This document shows positions 37,078-48,078 of a DNA stretch of 64,000 nucleotides, in pieces. The stretch comes from Batkoa obscura (Eukaryota > Entomophthoromycota > Entomophthoromycetes > Entomophthorales > Batkoaceae), in NCBI GenBank assembly GCA_030770535.1, contig JASVEC010000050.1:124001-188000 (forward strand), read 5' to 3'. The position numbers were made by a program, and so were the translations under genes. The notes under the pieces are model-generated. The model had not been told where the DNA came from, made no database searches, and saw only the letters and a program-made list of their open reading frames with translations. The stretch's first letter is position 1. Every line of letters starts with the position of its first letter.

Positions 37078-38036
37078 TGTTGATGCCTCTATTGTGATGA
37101 TTTTTATGGTTTTATTTAAACATGTTATTTATAATAATAGTTTTAATACCTTATGTATGTACGATATTTAAGAGCCTAAATTGAGCCCAGCATTTCTATT
37201 ACAAAATAATTTATATCTTAATCTTACTTACTATTGAAAATTTAATAAAACCTATTTGAGCTAACATTTAAACGAAATTGCAATTTTATGAACTTCAATT
37301 GTAAAATGAAATTTATTTTGATTTATTATGACTAGAACTAATATAGTTATCCTCAACTATTTCCTATTATTATTGATATTATATACTATTAATAGCTGCA
37401 CATTACGTTTGTTTTGTATTTCAACTCATCTTCATTTTAAATTTATAATGACATACTTCTTTTTTATTTTCATATATGAAATTTATAACTATTTAGGCGT
37501 TTAATAGTAGAGTAGTGGCTTTACAAAAAAAGTTGTATATGTATATTTGGATATGCTGCAGTACAATAATATACTTTATTTTGTATGATATTAACATAGT
37601 ACGTTTGTTAAACTATAAGATGGTCTAATAGAAAATGAATAATCAATAGCCAATAAAATCTCAATCATGCTGACTTTATTGATTGTTTCTTTACACTTGT
37701 AACCATTTTTATTGGAAAACGCGAATAATAAAACGCGCTAGACATTTCAACAAAAACTAATTTTTTGTAAAAATGAATTGAGATTCCACCAATCAAAAGT
37801 CAAAAAAACAATGACTTCAAATTGAGATTATTGAAATCCAAATTTCAATTCATTGAGTTTGAAATAAAAAAGGATCAAAAAGAAAATTGATTGGCCTAAG
37901 TGAATTCGTAATTCAACTGAGATTTTGATTTTGGATTCGAAATTGAAAAAAAAGTTGATAATCAAGGGTATAAATAAACCAAATTTGAATCTATTTTTTT
38001 TAAACTTTTTATTTACTAAACTTATACATTATTAAA
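37078..38036. promoter_or_regulatory. Histone H2B promoter region
   Basis: Upstream of H2B lie two ACGCG sequences (37719-37723 and 37733-37737), the core of the MluI cell-cycle box bound by MBF. There are also CCAAT boxes on either strand at about 37650, 37711, 37789 and 37890, and a TATAAATAA element at 37969-37977, about 65 bp before the ATG. This fits S-phase-specific expression; the factor assignment is inference. The first 500 bp is ordinary AT-rich spacer. Confidence 0.6.
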
Positions 38037-38423
38037 ATGCCACCAAAGACTCCAGTTGAAACAAAACCAGCTCCAGCTCCAGTTACTGATAAACCCGAAA
38101 AGAAAAGAGGAGCCGTACCAGGGAAGAAGCGCTCTGCTGCCCGTAAGGAAACTTACGCTACATACATCTACCGTGTATTAAAGCAAGTACATGGTGATAC
38201 TGGTATCTCAACCAAAGCCATGTCTATCCTTAACTCTTTCGTTAATGATATCTTTGAACGTGTTGCTGGTGAAGCTTCCAAATTAGCTTCTTATAACAAA
38301 CGTTCAACCATTTCTTCCCGCGAAATTCAAACTGCTGTCCGTCTTATTCTCCCAGGTGAATTAGCTAAGCACGCTGTATCAGAAGGTACCAAAGCTGTTA
38401 CCAAATACACCAGCTCTAAATAA
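38037..38423 (+). CDS. HTB1: Histone H2B
   Basis: This intronless gene encodes a 128-residue core histone that pairs with H2A in the nucleosome. The N-terminal tail is Lys/Pro/Ala-rich. The fold begins with [20 protein letters not shown], then [20 protein letters not shown], then [20 protein letters not shown]. The C-terminal helix [16 protein letters not shown] contains the Lys that is monoubiquitinated in other fungi (AVTKYTS). No H2A gene is adjacent, unlike the divergent H2A-H2B pairs of many fungi. The codons are richer in C-ending forms (ATC, TTC, AAG) than those of neighbouring genes, as expected for a highly expressed gene. Confidence 0.98.
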   Translation: MPPKTPVETKPAPAPVTDKPEKKRGAVPGKKRSAARKETYATYIYRVLKQVHGDTGISTKAMSILNSFVNDIFERVAGEASKLASYNKRSTISSREIQTAVRLILPGELAKHAVSEGTKAVTKYTSSK

Positions 38424-38678
38424 GCTATTAAATTACATAATTTTATTTAAGATAAGCCTTTATTGTACAAGGTTAGCAATTGTATTTTAATCCTTTATAA
38501 CTCTTAAGAATGCAATAAATTAAAAATTAAAATTCAAAGTTTATACTTTAAATTTAATTCTTTAAATTTAATTATTAAAAATATAAAATTTTATGCTTTA
38601 AATTATTAAAAACTTTATTAAATGTAAATTATCCAGCTCACAATACTACTAGAGCAGTGAGAAAAAAGGTATTGACCG

Positions 38679-39647
38679 TTAGTTAAAGAAGGTAGAAAAC
38701 CAAGGATGTTGTAACGCCTGGGAAGCGGTTGGTCTAGAGATAGGTTGGTCTACTAAAATTTGGGAAATTAAATTTAAAGCTAAAGGGGGTAAGTTGTTTT
38801 CAATTGTAAAGGTACGAGGTAATTCAAAATGATTTTTCTTTTCTTTAACAGTATCATAAGGTAAAGGATTCAACTTTGGATACTCACCAGTTAATAATAA
38901 AAAGGCAATCACACCAACACTCCAAATATCAGCAGCTTGACCATAGCCCTTCTTTTCATGAATTTCTGGTGCAATGGTATTAAATTCTTCTTTAAAACTT
39001 TTTTCTTTATTTAATTCATGAAATTTATTGCGTAATTTATTGCCTTCATATCCACACAATAATAAGGTAGATTTAGTCTTACGTATTAATAGGGAAGAGA
39101 TATTTAAATCGCCGTGAGTTATACCATGACTATGTAAGTACTGTAAACCTTCTAATATTTGTTTAATCCAATTAGCTACTATATGTTCATCATAATAACC
39201 TTCCCCTTGTAATATATAATTTGATAATGGTTGGATATCAATTGGTACTTCACTTAAAAAGTAAAAATGCTCATCATCTTCATAAATACTTTTTAAATTT
39301 AGCAAATGTTTATTACATAGTTTACGTACGATAGCCACTTGAGTATATAAATCATTTAAGGTAGAAGGGGATTCTTTTTTTTTATAAATTTTTAAAGCAT
39401 AATGAGGAGGATGGTCTTCAAGATGAATTAAATGATTTTGGTTCAATCGTTTTATATGTTCTACTAAATGCATTCCGGTTGTTTCTTCAAAACTTAATTT
39501 TCTAGTACCTTTTAATACTTCTTTATCATCACCAATTGTTTGACAGCTTGGTACTATTTTATATCCCCTTTCTAACGGATTATGACTGGATTTAAAAGAT
39601 GTAGGTAAATCAATGCCAATATAATGCAGTACTTTTTTTGCTGTCAT
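38679..39647 (-). CDS. CAMK-like pseudokinase
   Basis: This single-exon gene encodes 322 residues with a protein-kinase fold but several lost catalytic residues. The ATP-anchoring Lys survives in HYALKIYKK. There is no Gly-rich loop, and the αC Glu position reads Gln (YTQVAIVRKL). The catalytic loop is THGDLNISSLLI: HGD replaces HRD, and the Lys and metal-binding Asn are gone. The magnesium-binding DFG is replaced by a sequence reading LLLCGYEG, without the Asp. The structural APE (IAPEIHEK) and DIWSVGVIAFLLLTGEYP helix remain, as do the subdomain XI Arg and the C-terminal HPWFSTFF typical of CAMK/CHK2-type kinases. It is therefore probably a scaffold or allosteric regulator. Partners are unknown. 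It converges with H2B. Confidence 0.85.
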   Translation of the reverse strand: MTAKKVLHYIGIDLPTSFKSSHNPLERGYKIVPSCQTIGDDKEVLKGTRKLSFEETTGMHLVEHIKRLNQNHLIHLEDHPPHYALKIYKKKESPSTLNDLYTQVAIVRKLCNKHLLNLKSIYEDDEHFYFLSEVPIDIQPLSNYILQGEGYYDEHIVANWIKQILEGLQYLHSHGITHGDLNISSLLIRKTKSTLLLCGYEGNKLRNKFHELNKEKSFKEEFNTIAPEIHEKKGYGQAADIWSVGVIAFLLLTGEYPKLNPLPYDTVKEKKNHFELPRTFTIENNLPPLALNLISQILVDQPISRPTASQALQHPWFSTFFN

Positions 39648-40254
39648 TATAATAATAAATAATTAAAAATGCGATGATATCGTTGTATCATTATGCTATT
39701 TTATACTATTTGCTTTTTTTTTAATATTCTAGACCTCATAATTAATAAATTTTTATGCCTATTGCCCCTTTTCTGTAATTTTATAAATTACCTCCTTGAA
39801 CAAAATATTTATGATTTTTATATGTTAGCCAATGAAATAGCTAATATTTCTATTAAATTACCTTAAAGTATATAGAATCTGAAGTTTTAAATATAAATTT
39901 AACTCTTTTTTAAAATTTACTAGTATTAAATATCCATAATAATTTGATGTGATAAAGTTGGTAAAGCTTAACGCGGGGAAAGTAATAATAATAATATCCA
40001 AGTAATGAGCCCCTCGAATTAATATATTAAAGTTATTATTTATCAATTGGTAGATAAAAGTTGTTTATTTATAAAACTAAGTGTAAAACTAAGTTATTTT
40101 TTTAACAATTTTTTATAGTTAAACTTATTTGGTATACTTTTAAAACCTAATTAATTAATATTTATTTATTAGCCTGGATAATATTTATATAAACTATTTA
40201 TATTTACTAACTATATAATAATTAGAATACTATTATTTATATATTCAGTTTAAA

Positions 40255-40322
40255 AACTTTTTATTTTTATTTTTATTTTTATTTTTATTTTTATTTTTAT
40301 TTTTATTTTTATTTTTATTTAT
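40255..40322. repeat. (ATTTTT)n microsatellite
   Basis: About eleven tandem copies of the hexamer ATTTTT, nearly perfect, in the spacer upstream of the pseudokinase gene. Confidence 0.95.
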
Positions 40323-40780
40323 AAATAAAATAAATATTTAATTGAATGATTTCAAATTTATTAAATATTTTGATTTTAATTTCAAAAAAGATACAACCTA
40401 AATCTTATTTTTAATAGAACTTTTATTATTCAAGGAGTTATCTTTGTTATCCTTATTATTATTATCATTTTAAATTCAGTTATCTTTAACACTTAGATTT
40501 CAAATAATTTAATATTAATATTAATATTAAGGGTGGCCAAACATCTACCTTAAGTATCGCTTTATTTTCATTGTTTAATAATGTTTATATAATAATTTTC
40601 TTAATACCTTTAATGAACACCTTATAGTGGAGAAACTAATGCTTTGTTATATTAAGAAACGCATAATAAATGAAGCATTTATTATGTTTTTAAAAGTTTT
40701 AATTTTAGATTAAATTTTATCACTCTATTATTTTTATTTAAATGGGTTACTTAAATTTATTTAAGATTATATTTTTTTAT

Positions 40781-40863
40781 GTGAGAGTTTTACTAACAGT
40801 TTTTCCACTCAAATAGCGCTTAAAATATGGAAAAAGTGATGAAGTCAAAAAAGATAATCTCAC
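40781..40863 (-). mobile_element. 98-bp repeat family, divergent 83-bp variant
   Basis: The core CCACTCAAATAGCGCTTAAA and the GGAAAAAGTGATGAAGTCAA segment match the family, but the outer ends are replaced by GTGAGAGTTTT and TAATCTCAC, themselves a short inverted repeat. It lacks the GTTTAAGAATT end segment and a clear 4-bp duplication. It may be a subfamily or a decayed copy. Confidence 0.7.
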
Positions 40864-41652
40864 ATCTTTTAGATTAAGTAAACCCTTTCACTCCTTTTCG
40901 ATTATATTAATCTTAATAATCTTAATAATATTATTCAATAGTATTATTAACTTGTTTTTTCATATATTATAATATAATTAAGTCTCAAATACTTTTATTA
41001 TTAAGCGAATCTAGGAGTGTAATTTAAATATGAGTTTATTAGTTAATGTATTAAGGGGAAGTAAAGGGATGGAAGAATATTAGACTATCGGAAGAAAATC
41101 CCATTTGAGAGTTACAGTCTCTAATAGAGTACAATTATACTACATATCATTACATTCTGATTTAAATTTACGTAACTAAACTTTAATTATCTTTGATAAA
41201 GAGATAAAAAATAGGATTTTTTACACCAGCTTTTATCCCTAACCCATCTGGACTAAAAATTAAGTTAAATTTTTTTAGATAATCTAATATGCTTGTTATA
41301 GAAACAATAGTAATAAAATACATTTATTAAGATTTTAAGCTATTAATTCAATTTATTTTATAAATTTATATACTTTATTATTCTTTAAACTGTTAATTTA
41401 TGTTTCTAATTTTTATTAATACTAAACTTAACATAACATTCTTTTATAATAAAGTAGAAAAGAATATTGATCATTAATTGACTTTTTATACCATCTTAAA
41501 ATATCTTTAAAATTGAATATTACTTTATCTCAATTAACCTATTTTCAACTTAAATACCACGTCATCTGCTTGATGAATTGCTTCCAAAAACTCATTGTTC
41601 TTTCTTACTTTTATACAAATCTTTATTATGACTACCAAACTCTAGAATATTT

Positions 41653-41750
41653 AGGGATGTATTTTTTGTTTAAGAATTTTACTAACAATTTTTCCGCTCA
41701 AATAGCGCTTAAAAAAAGGAAAAAGTAATGAAACTAAAAAAAATATCCCC
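41653..41750 (-). mobile_element. 98-bp repeat family, copy
   Basis: Reverse-oriented copy from AGGGATGTATTTTTTG to AAATATCCCC, flanked on both sides by ATTT. The first terminal base is A rather than G. Confidence 0.85.
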
Positions 41751-42080
41751 ATTTGCTTGTTCACAAAACTCTTAAAATGTGATATCATCACTTTACCAGT
41801 CACTACTAAACTTGGCACCATATTTAGCTGGGATTATACAAATTGATTGAAAGTTTAATTCATATAATGTAACTTACTCAGATTTAAAGCTAGTACTCTT
41901 GAATTAGAGTCCTTTTCACTAACCGATTAATTTTTCTTTCCATTACCTGCTTTACACTTCATTTGCTTTTGATCGTTTATTACCAGTTTAATAATATTTC
42001 ATTCTGGTTCTAATAATAAAACACTTAAGAGGCTACCTACTTAAAGGTTTATTTATTATAATAAATCTAAATGACAATAT

Positions 42081-42180
42081 GGGGATGTTTTTTTTTGGTT
42101 TCATTACTTTTTCCATTTTTTAAGCATTGTTTGAGTGGAAAGATTATTAGTAAAATTCTTAAACAGAAAAATATATCCCC
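42081..42180 (+). mobile_element. 98-bp repeat family, copy
   Basis: A 100-bp copy from GGGGATGTTT to TATATCCCC, flanked by ATAT on both sides. The core reads TTTTTAAGCATTGTTTGAGT, slightly diverged from the consensus AGCGCT. Confidence 0.85.
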
Positions 42181-42671
42181 ATATCTTTTTATTTTTAAAT
42201 AAGTTGTAATAGTTTTGATAAGTCTATTAATTTTAAAGTTTATTACTACCAATTTTTAATGTTAAAATACTTATCCAGATTAAAAAGCTATTCTGATTTC
42301 CTAGAATCACCCAAATTATAAGTTATTTAAAGGAATTACAAATAAAATTTTGTTTATAAAGCATTGTTGATTTATTAAACACTCTCTTAAGTTGATTTAT
42401 TTAAAGTCTTTTGTTACAGACTTTATATTGAGCTTGTCAATAAATTTAATCTCATTTATCAAGTATTCTATATATACTAAGAATCTACTAATTTATTATT
42501 TAAAAAATTCATTTACATTATACATTATACAATATACAAACAGTATCATTTATAATTATAAATGAAAATGATTTAAAGATAATAAAAAGATGAAAAATAA
42601 TTCAAATTCTAAACTTTATAAAAAAACAAAAGTCAAGTATTTAAGTTTATCATTTTAACTTAAAAAAATAT

Positions 42672-44400
42672 TTAAAAAGCTTTATCATTTAACCAACGAT
42701 TAAGCATATCAGCTGAATTTTCAGGTTGATCATAAGGAACCTAAAAATAAATTAAAAAATCAATACATCATTCACAATAATTTATAAACTAAATGTTTTA
42801 CCATATGTCCAGCCTTAAATACACGTAAGAATGTTAAATTTTCATAACTACGAACTTCACCTGCTTGTTCACCAGTTTTTGGATTAAACCAAGCACGATC
42901 TTCAGTAGAAGAAAATTCTTTATGTCCAGACCATGGAAGTTCAATGGACCATGCTTTATTACCCATCCAATTACAAATAAAATCAGCATCACCTGCGTAG
43001 ATTAATACCTTAATACCACCTTCTAAAAGAATAGGTACATCATTAACATATGGTCTCATCCTAAATTTAATAAATATTAAATTAAATCATATTTAAATAA
43101 TAATATATAATAATATATAATAATATATAATAATAATAATTTACCAATCACCAGCATACATGAATCCCATATTAACTTGCATATTACAAGATTCAAATTT
43201 ATTATTACGAGCACCTAATTCCCTTTTAACATCCGGACGATTAAAATAAGTTTCCATATCACCAATGATATCATAACATAAATTATTACCACCACATTTT
43301 TTACGAACATCATAAGGATTTAAACCAGTACGTTGATAAGGACCAATCATAGCTTGATTACAATACATAGCAGCAGGTGTACAAGTAATAAAACTTTGAT
43401 ATTTATAACAACTTTCAATCATATTTTTACAACGTGGATAAGCTGAATCCATTTTACGACATGCTGATTCAGGTAATGTTGGTTTATATGAATTTCTACA
43501 GGCCATATCTGAATAATATTTATATTGTATTAATGGATCAGTTAATCCATTACCTACACCGATTGATTTAAGATTGATTTTCTTAGAAGATTTAACTTTT
43601 TGATTATTAACATGAATTAATTTAGCAAATTCTGGTACATAATGTCCCCCATAAGATTCACCAAAGATATGGAAATCAAGTTTACGATATTCTGGAAATT
43701 CTTTGAAGAATAATTGTAAAAAGGCATAAACATCTTTACTAGCAGCAACTGTATTAGTAACTGAAGCAGAGCCATAAGAAAATCCAGCGTTTAATGGCTT
43801 TAATAATAACAATTTTTAGTTTCAAATTTAAATATTATATTATTATTAATTTACCTGATCAAGGAAGATAACATTAGCATTTTTATTCCAACTGTATGGA
43901 TTACTATGTGTACCATTACCATTCTTATTAACTTGACAAGGACCTAATTCCATTAAAAGTCCAGTCATAGAACTACAACCTGGACCCCCATTAAGCCATA
44001 AAATAAGTGGATCTTTAGATGGATTGCCTCTAGATTCAAAGAACCAAAAAAAGAAATGTTTATCATTAGCAGTATCTAAATAACCAGAATACTATAAAAC
44101 TATATTAAAATTATTTATAAAAATAAATATAAAAGATAATACTTGTTTGACATCATCGCATAATTTTGGTTGTTTTACACGAACTGCTTGTTCTGGATAA
44201 TCCTCATGCATTAATACTTTACCTTCCCAATCTTTCTTCAAAGAAGTTAAATCAAATTTAAAAATATCATCTAAGATGGTATTCATTGTATTTAACTCCT
44301 TATCAAAGTCAAACCCTTTAATAAAAGGTGTTTGAGAAGAAGCTAACACTGCAGGAGCAATTAAAGTGATTGCTAAAAGATAGGATATCTTTTTAAACAT
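42672..44400 (-). CDS. PRC1: Vacuolar serine carboxypeptidase (CPY family, S10)
   Basis: The enzyme removes C-terminal residues from peptides in the vacuole. Five exons (44400-44143, 44091-43855, 43797-43145, 43060-42802, 42740-42672) give 491 residues. Residues 1-20 form a signal peptide and the next 70 or so a propeptide. Family motifs are [22 protein letters not shown], the nucleophile Ser in [14 protein letters not shown], Asp in [12 protein letters not shown] and His in KAGHMVPYDQPE. The oxyanion-site sequence GESYGGHY carries Gly where most members have Ala. Multiple Cys match the conserved disulfides of yeast CPY. Confidence 0.95.
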
Positions 44401-46087
44401 AATACAAATTGTTATTATTATTTCTTAAAAATTGTTAATTTATAAAAAGTAATTAGTTAAAATTGAAATTTTTAACTATTTAAATGAGTTCCAAAATCAT
44501 CTGACCAATGTTTCGCTAATAATAAAATTGACATAATTTAAGCGTGAAAACTAAGTTTTATTGGAATGTTTTGATTAGTAGCTTTCAAAATCCCCTGACT
44601 TGTTAACGGTTGCTGCTTAGTCTTACATATATTGATTCCCCTAATCCATATGGTTTTAAGCCTTGAATTTAATATGATAACTTGAAATATTATAAAGTTA
44701 TTAATTAGAAATAAATTGATATTCTAAATAATATTTTTTATATAGAATTTAAATGTTATAATATTTAAAATTTAATATGATTTTAATTAAATAGTTTAAA
44801 TAGTTTATTTTAAATAATTGTAAAAATTAATAGAAAATGACTTATTATGACAAATACATAATATTTTTTAAATTGAATCTAATATATTTTTACATTGTTT
44901 AAAGTATTTAAAAACTTAATAAATATAATATGAATCATAAAACTATATACTATTTTAAAGTTAAGTTTTTAATTGTAACTATTTAAATAAGAGTCATTAT
45001 TATGATATATTCTATAAAAACATATTAGAAATGAACATTAAAATTTTAATATTAAATACTTGAAAAACTTTTTAGTTTTATCTAATATGTTATTATCTTA
45101 ATAATTAGTTTATACTCAAATAAAGTAGAAACTTATTTAAAATCACTAGAAACTATTCCTTTAGAAATAAGGTTACCATGGTTAAATATTTCAAAATTAT
45201 TTTTAGTTCATTTTAAACAAATATATAATATTATATATAATATTATATATTTTTTATCTTTTATTTGCTAAATAAATTCAATTATTTTACTAGCTATTTA
45301 AGTTATTTATATTTATTAATACTAATTTTAATATTTAACATTAGTTTAATTACAATCATCTGTTTCTTTAAATTATAATCAAACCTTATACTTATTATTT
45401 TTATTATTTTTATTATTTTTAATTCATATTGTGAAATATCGCTTCATTAGCTCTAGGATTAATTATAATATAATAATCAATTCAGAGTTCCTTATTTTGA
45501 TTTGCTGTGAGAATTGCTACCATCTGATCACGAAGAACTTATTGTCCACGTTTTAATGTCCATACTTGGCAACTATAATAAGGAATAATTGCTATGATGT
45601 TCCTTATATAGCCATCCAGTTGGAGTATAAAAGAGATTCTTCAACATACTAACTTGAGGCTTTTAAATTGAATTACTCCCTGATATTGTATTATTAATAA
45701 AGTCACTAAGTCTTTCTGACAATATCTTACGTAGATTTTACAGTAGTATCTTCTATTTTATTTGTTTTACATAATTCGTAGCTTATTAAGTATTATTTCT
45801 ATTAATTTAAGTCTATTTTAGTTACATAAACTAAGACCGTTCGACTCAAGGTAAGTTAATCAGGTAAGGACTACTTTTAACTCCGGCCACTGAGTATCAA
45901 CCTTCACACTATTTATTTCTAATATTTTCTTTATTTAAAAGAATATTATAATAAAAAATTATTTAAATAATATCAATTTATTAATAAAAATAAATATACT
46001 AGTTTAATGTAAATGTAAAGTAAATTCATTAAACTATAAAAAAATATTATAAATTAATAAAACAAAATCCATATTAACTAAATAAAA
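44401..46087. other. 1.7-kb spacer between CPY and EMC4
   Basis: The region contains the CPY promoter, AT-rich filler, a TTATTTTTA tandem stretch (about 45387-45420) and an LTR-like block at 45506-45908. No host gene is seen. Confidence 0.5.
45506..45908 (+). mobile_element. Possible solo LTR (fossil retroelement)
   Basis: This 403-bp block is less AT-rich than its surroundings. It begins TGTGA and ends TCACA. It contains a TATA-box-like GTATAAAAGAG about 120 bp in, and an AATAAAG signal further on, in the order expected of an LTR promoter and poly(A) site. It has no open frame. No matching 5-bp target duplication is visible, so it would be old or the ends are off by a few bases. There are no internal retroelement genes nearby. 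Family cannot be set; LTR retrotransposon remains a tentative call. Confidence 0.35.
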
Positions 46088-46859
46088 TTAACTTACTTTA
46101 GGAAATTTTTCAAAAGCCAACCAATCAGAAGAAGAAGTAGGTAATAAACCCATTGAAGAACATTTCCATAAACCCATCACCATAACTAGTATATTTAATA
46201 ACATAAATACTATCTTTTGTAAAGTTAAATCTACTTTTAAATCTCCATCCCTTTCTAATTTTTCAAATACTATTTGTTATAAATAAATTAAAATTATTAA
46301 TTAGCTATTATTAAGAAAGATAGATTGAATTTACCTTTATCAACGTTTAATAATGATTTTACTGGTTGGAAAAATAACATAGCTGTTATCATTATTGAAA
46401 ATATAGATACAGAGTTACCACTCATATATAACATAATTCCATTCATAGGTATACTTTTAGCATTAGCTAAAGCAATATCCCAAGCTTTCTATATAATAAT
46501 TAATAACAATTATTAATAATAAAACAAAAACTTACTTTTGATTTTAATTGTTCAAGAGATGGATTTTTTTCTCCTTTAACAACTTTGGATTTCTTTCTAA
46601 GCTATTATTATTATTGTTAATTTAATTAGATTATTATGATTATTATTAGATTTACTAAACTTTCTTTTGGGTTATAATTAACTTTATCAAATACAGTTGT
46701 AAATCCATTGATTGGTTCTGTTGTTGCTTCAGTTGGATAACCTAATAGATCTCTTCTTAATAATTCTTCTGGTAATAATAGACTCTTGGAGGATACTTCC
46801 CTTATTAAAATAATTGGATCATTAATTATATTAATTACATTAGATAAATTAAATTACAT
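46088..46859 (-). CDS. EMC4: ER membrane complex subunit 4 (EMC4)
   Basis: EMC4 is a two-helix subunit of the ER membrane protein insertase. Exons on the minus strand give LPEELLRRDLLGYPTEATTE, EKNPSLEQLKSKKAWDIALA, NAKSIPMNGIMLYMSGNSVS, FQPVKSLLNV and MGLWKCSSMGLLPTSSSDWL, ending near FPKVS. The KxWDIALxxxKxIPMN motif and the SMGLLPTxxSDWLAF ending are diagnostic. No ATG is in frame at the start of the first long exon. An AT at 46859-46858 followed by GTAATT, spliced to the AAG acceptor at 46801, would create ATG GAA GTA TCC in frame; a nearer AT|GT at 46840 is an alternative. The start codon would thus be split by an intron. The gene diverges from TVP23. Confidence 0.85.
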
Positions 46860-47098
46860 TTTTAATAACAATAAACAAAAATAAGAAAATTAAATTAGAT
46901 AATTCAAATTGTTAGTGAATTAGTATTAGCCAATAGTATTGATTTATAAAAAGATGGCTTGAGCTTATTTGTTGAATAAATTCGAAAGCCAAGTGATGAA
47001 ATGGAAAAAAAAATAGCATGAAAGAAAAATAAAAAATAAATTTTATCTTTTCAAAAGTTCATTATAATAATCATTCAAAAAATAAGAAATATAATAAA
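46860..47098. promoter_or_regulatory. Bidirectional promoter of EMC4 and TVP23
   Basis: The 240-bp gap between the inferred start codons of the divergent EMC4 and TVP23 genes must hold both promoters. It is AT-rich; I see no clear TATA box or named site. Co-regulation of two secretory-pathway membrane proteins is plausible. Confidence 0.5.
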
Positions 47099-48078
47099 AT
47101 GGTAATATAAAAATATAGAAATATTATATTATATTAAATAATAATTAATAATTTAATAAAAGAATACCAACGATAATTCCAACTTATTATCTAATGCAGC
47201 TCCTATGGGAAGAGTAGAACAAGATTCCACAGTTATTGAAATAGATAATGAGTTACCAACTTATTCTTCTCAAGGACAACAAAGTTTTAACCCAGAACCA
47301 AGTTTACCAATACAAGGAAATAATAATAATAGAAATAATAATAATAATAATAATACAGTTACTGATAACTCTGTAACTGGTTTATTAAAACAATCAAGGT
47401 AAAATTTAAAATTCAAAATTATTAAGATTTAAAATTAATATAAATTTTATAGTCATCCAACAATATTAATAGCTCATTTTTTATTTCGTACATTAGCATT
47501 AATATTATATTTATTTGCTAACTTTGTATCTAACTTTTTTGTATTAATATTTGTATTCTCCGTATTATGTTTAGCTTTTGATTTTTGGGTAGTTAAAAAT
47601 GTATCTGGTAGATATTTAGTAGGTTTAAGGTGGTGGAATGAAATTGATAGTAATGGCCATTCTATTTGGTATTTTGAATCAAAAGATGTAAGTTGTTTAT
47701 TTATTATATTATTATTATTATATTGTTATTATATTATTATTATTATATCATGTTTATTAATATATTTTGTTTTAGATTAATATTGAATCAAATGCTATTG
47801 ATAGTAAATGTTTTTGGGTATCTCTTTATGCTACACCTATTATATGGATATTATTAGCATTAGTTGCATTAATTCGATTTAATTTTGAATGGTTATTAAT
47901 TGTATTAGTTGCTATTGGTTTATCTGGTACTAATTTAATTGGATATCATCGATGTGAAAAAGATGCTAAACAAAAATGGGGTAATAATAATAATAATTCA
48001 ACATTAAGTTTATTTGGTTCTAATAATAGCTTTGTTGGTGGATTTATTAATAGATCTTTATCTAATTATCTTGGTTAA
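47099..48078 (+). CDS. TVP23: Golgi membrane protein TVP23 (FAM18)
   Basis: Tvp23 is a small four-helix protein of late Golgi vesicles. An ATG at 47099-47101 is followed at once by an intron (47102-47162); joining to 47163 gives MNTNDNSNLLSNAAPMGRVE in frame. Other introns are 47399-47452 and 47688-47775. The N terminus is acidic and Asn-rich. The core carries SHPTILIAHFLFRTLALILY, FWVVKNVSGRYLVGLRWWN, SKCFWVSLYATPIIW and GTNLIGYHRCEKDA, all typical of the family, where the VGLRWWN and GYxxC elements are the best conserved. A downstream in-frame ATG at 47205 is an alternative start that needs no first intron. Confidence 0.92.

Larger units (their letters stand above)
39648..42671. other. 3-kb repeat-rich intergenic region
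   Basis: The longest gene-free stretch in the window. It contains a TTTTTA microsatellite and three members of the 98-bp family (40781, 41653, 42081), listed separately. The rest is AT-rich. Open frames in it overlap the repeats or have chance composition. Confidence 0.5.

Noticed and set aside
41513-41728. Plus-strand 71-codon frame
   Set aside because: It starts at a non-ATG codon and ends inside a 98-bp repeat copy.
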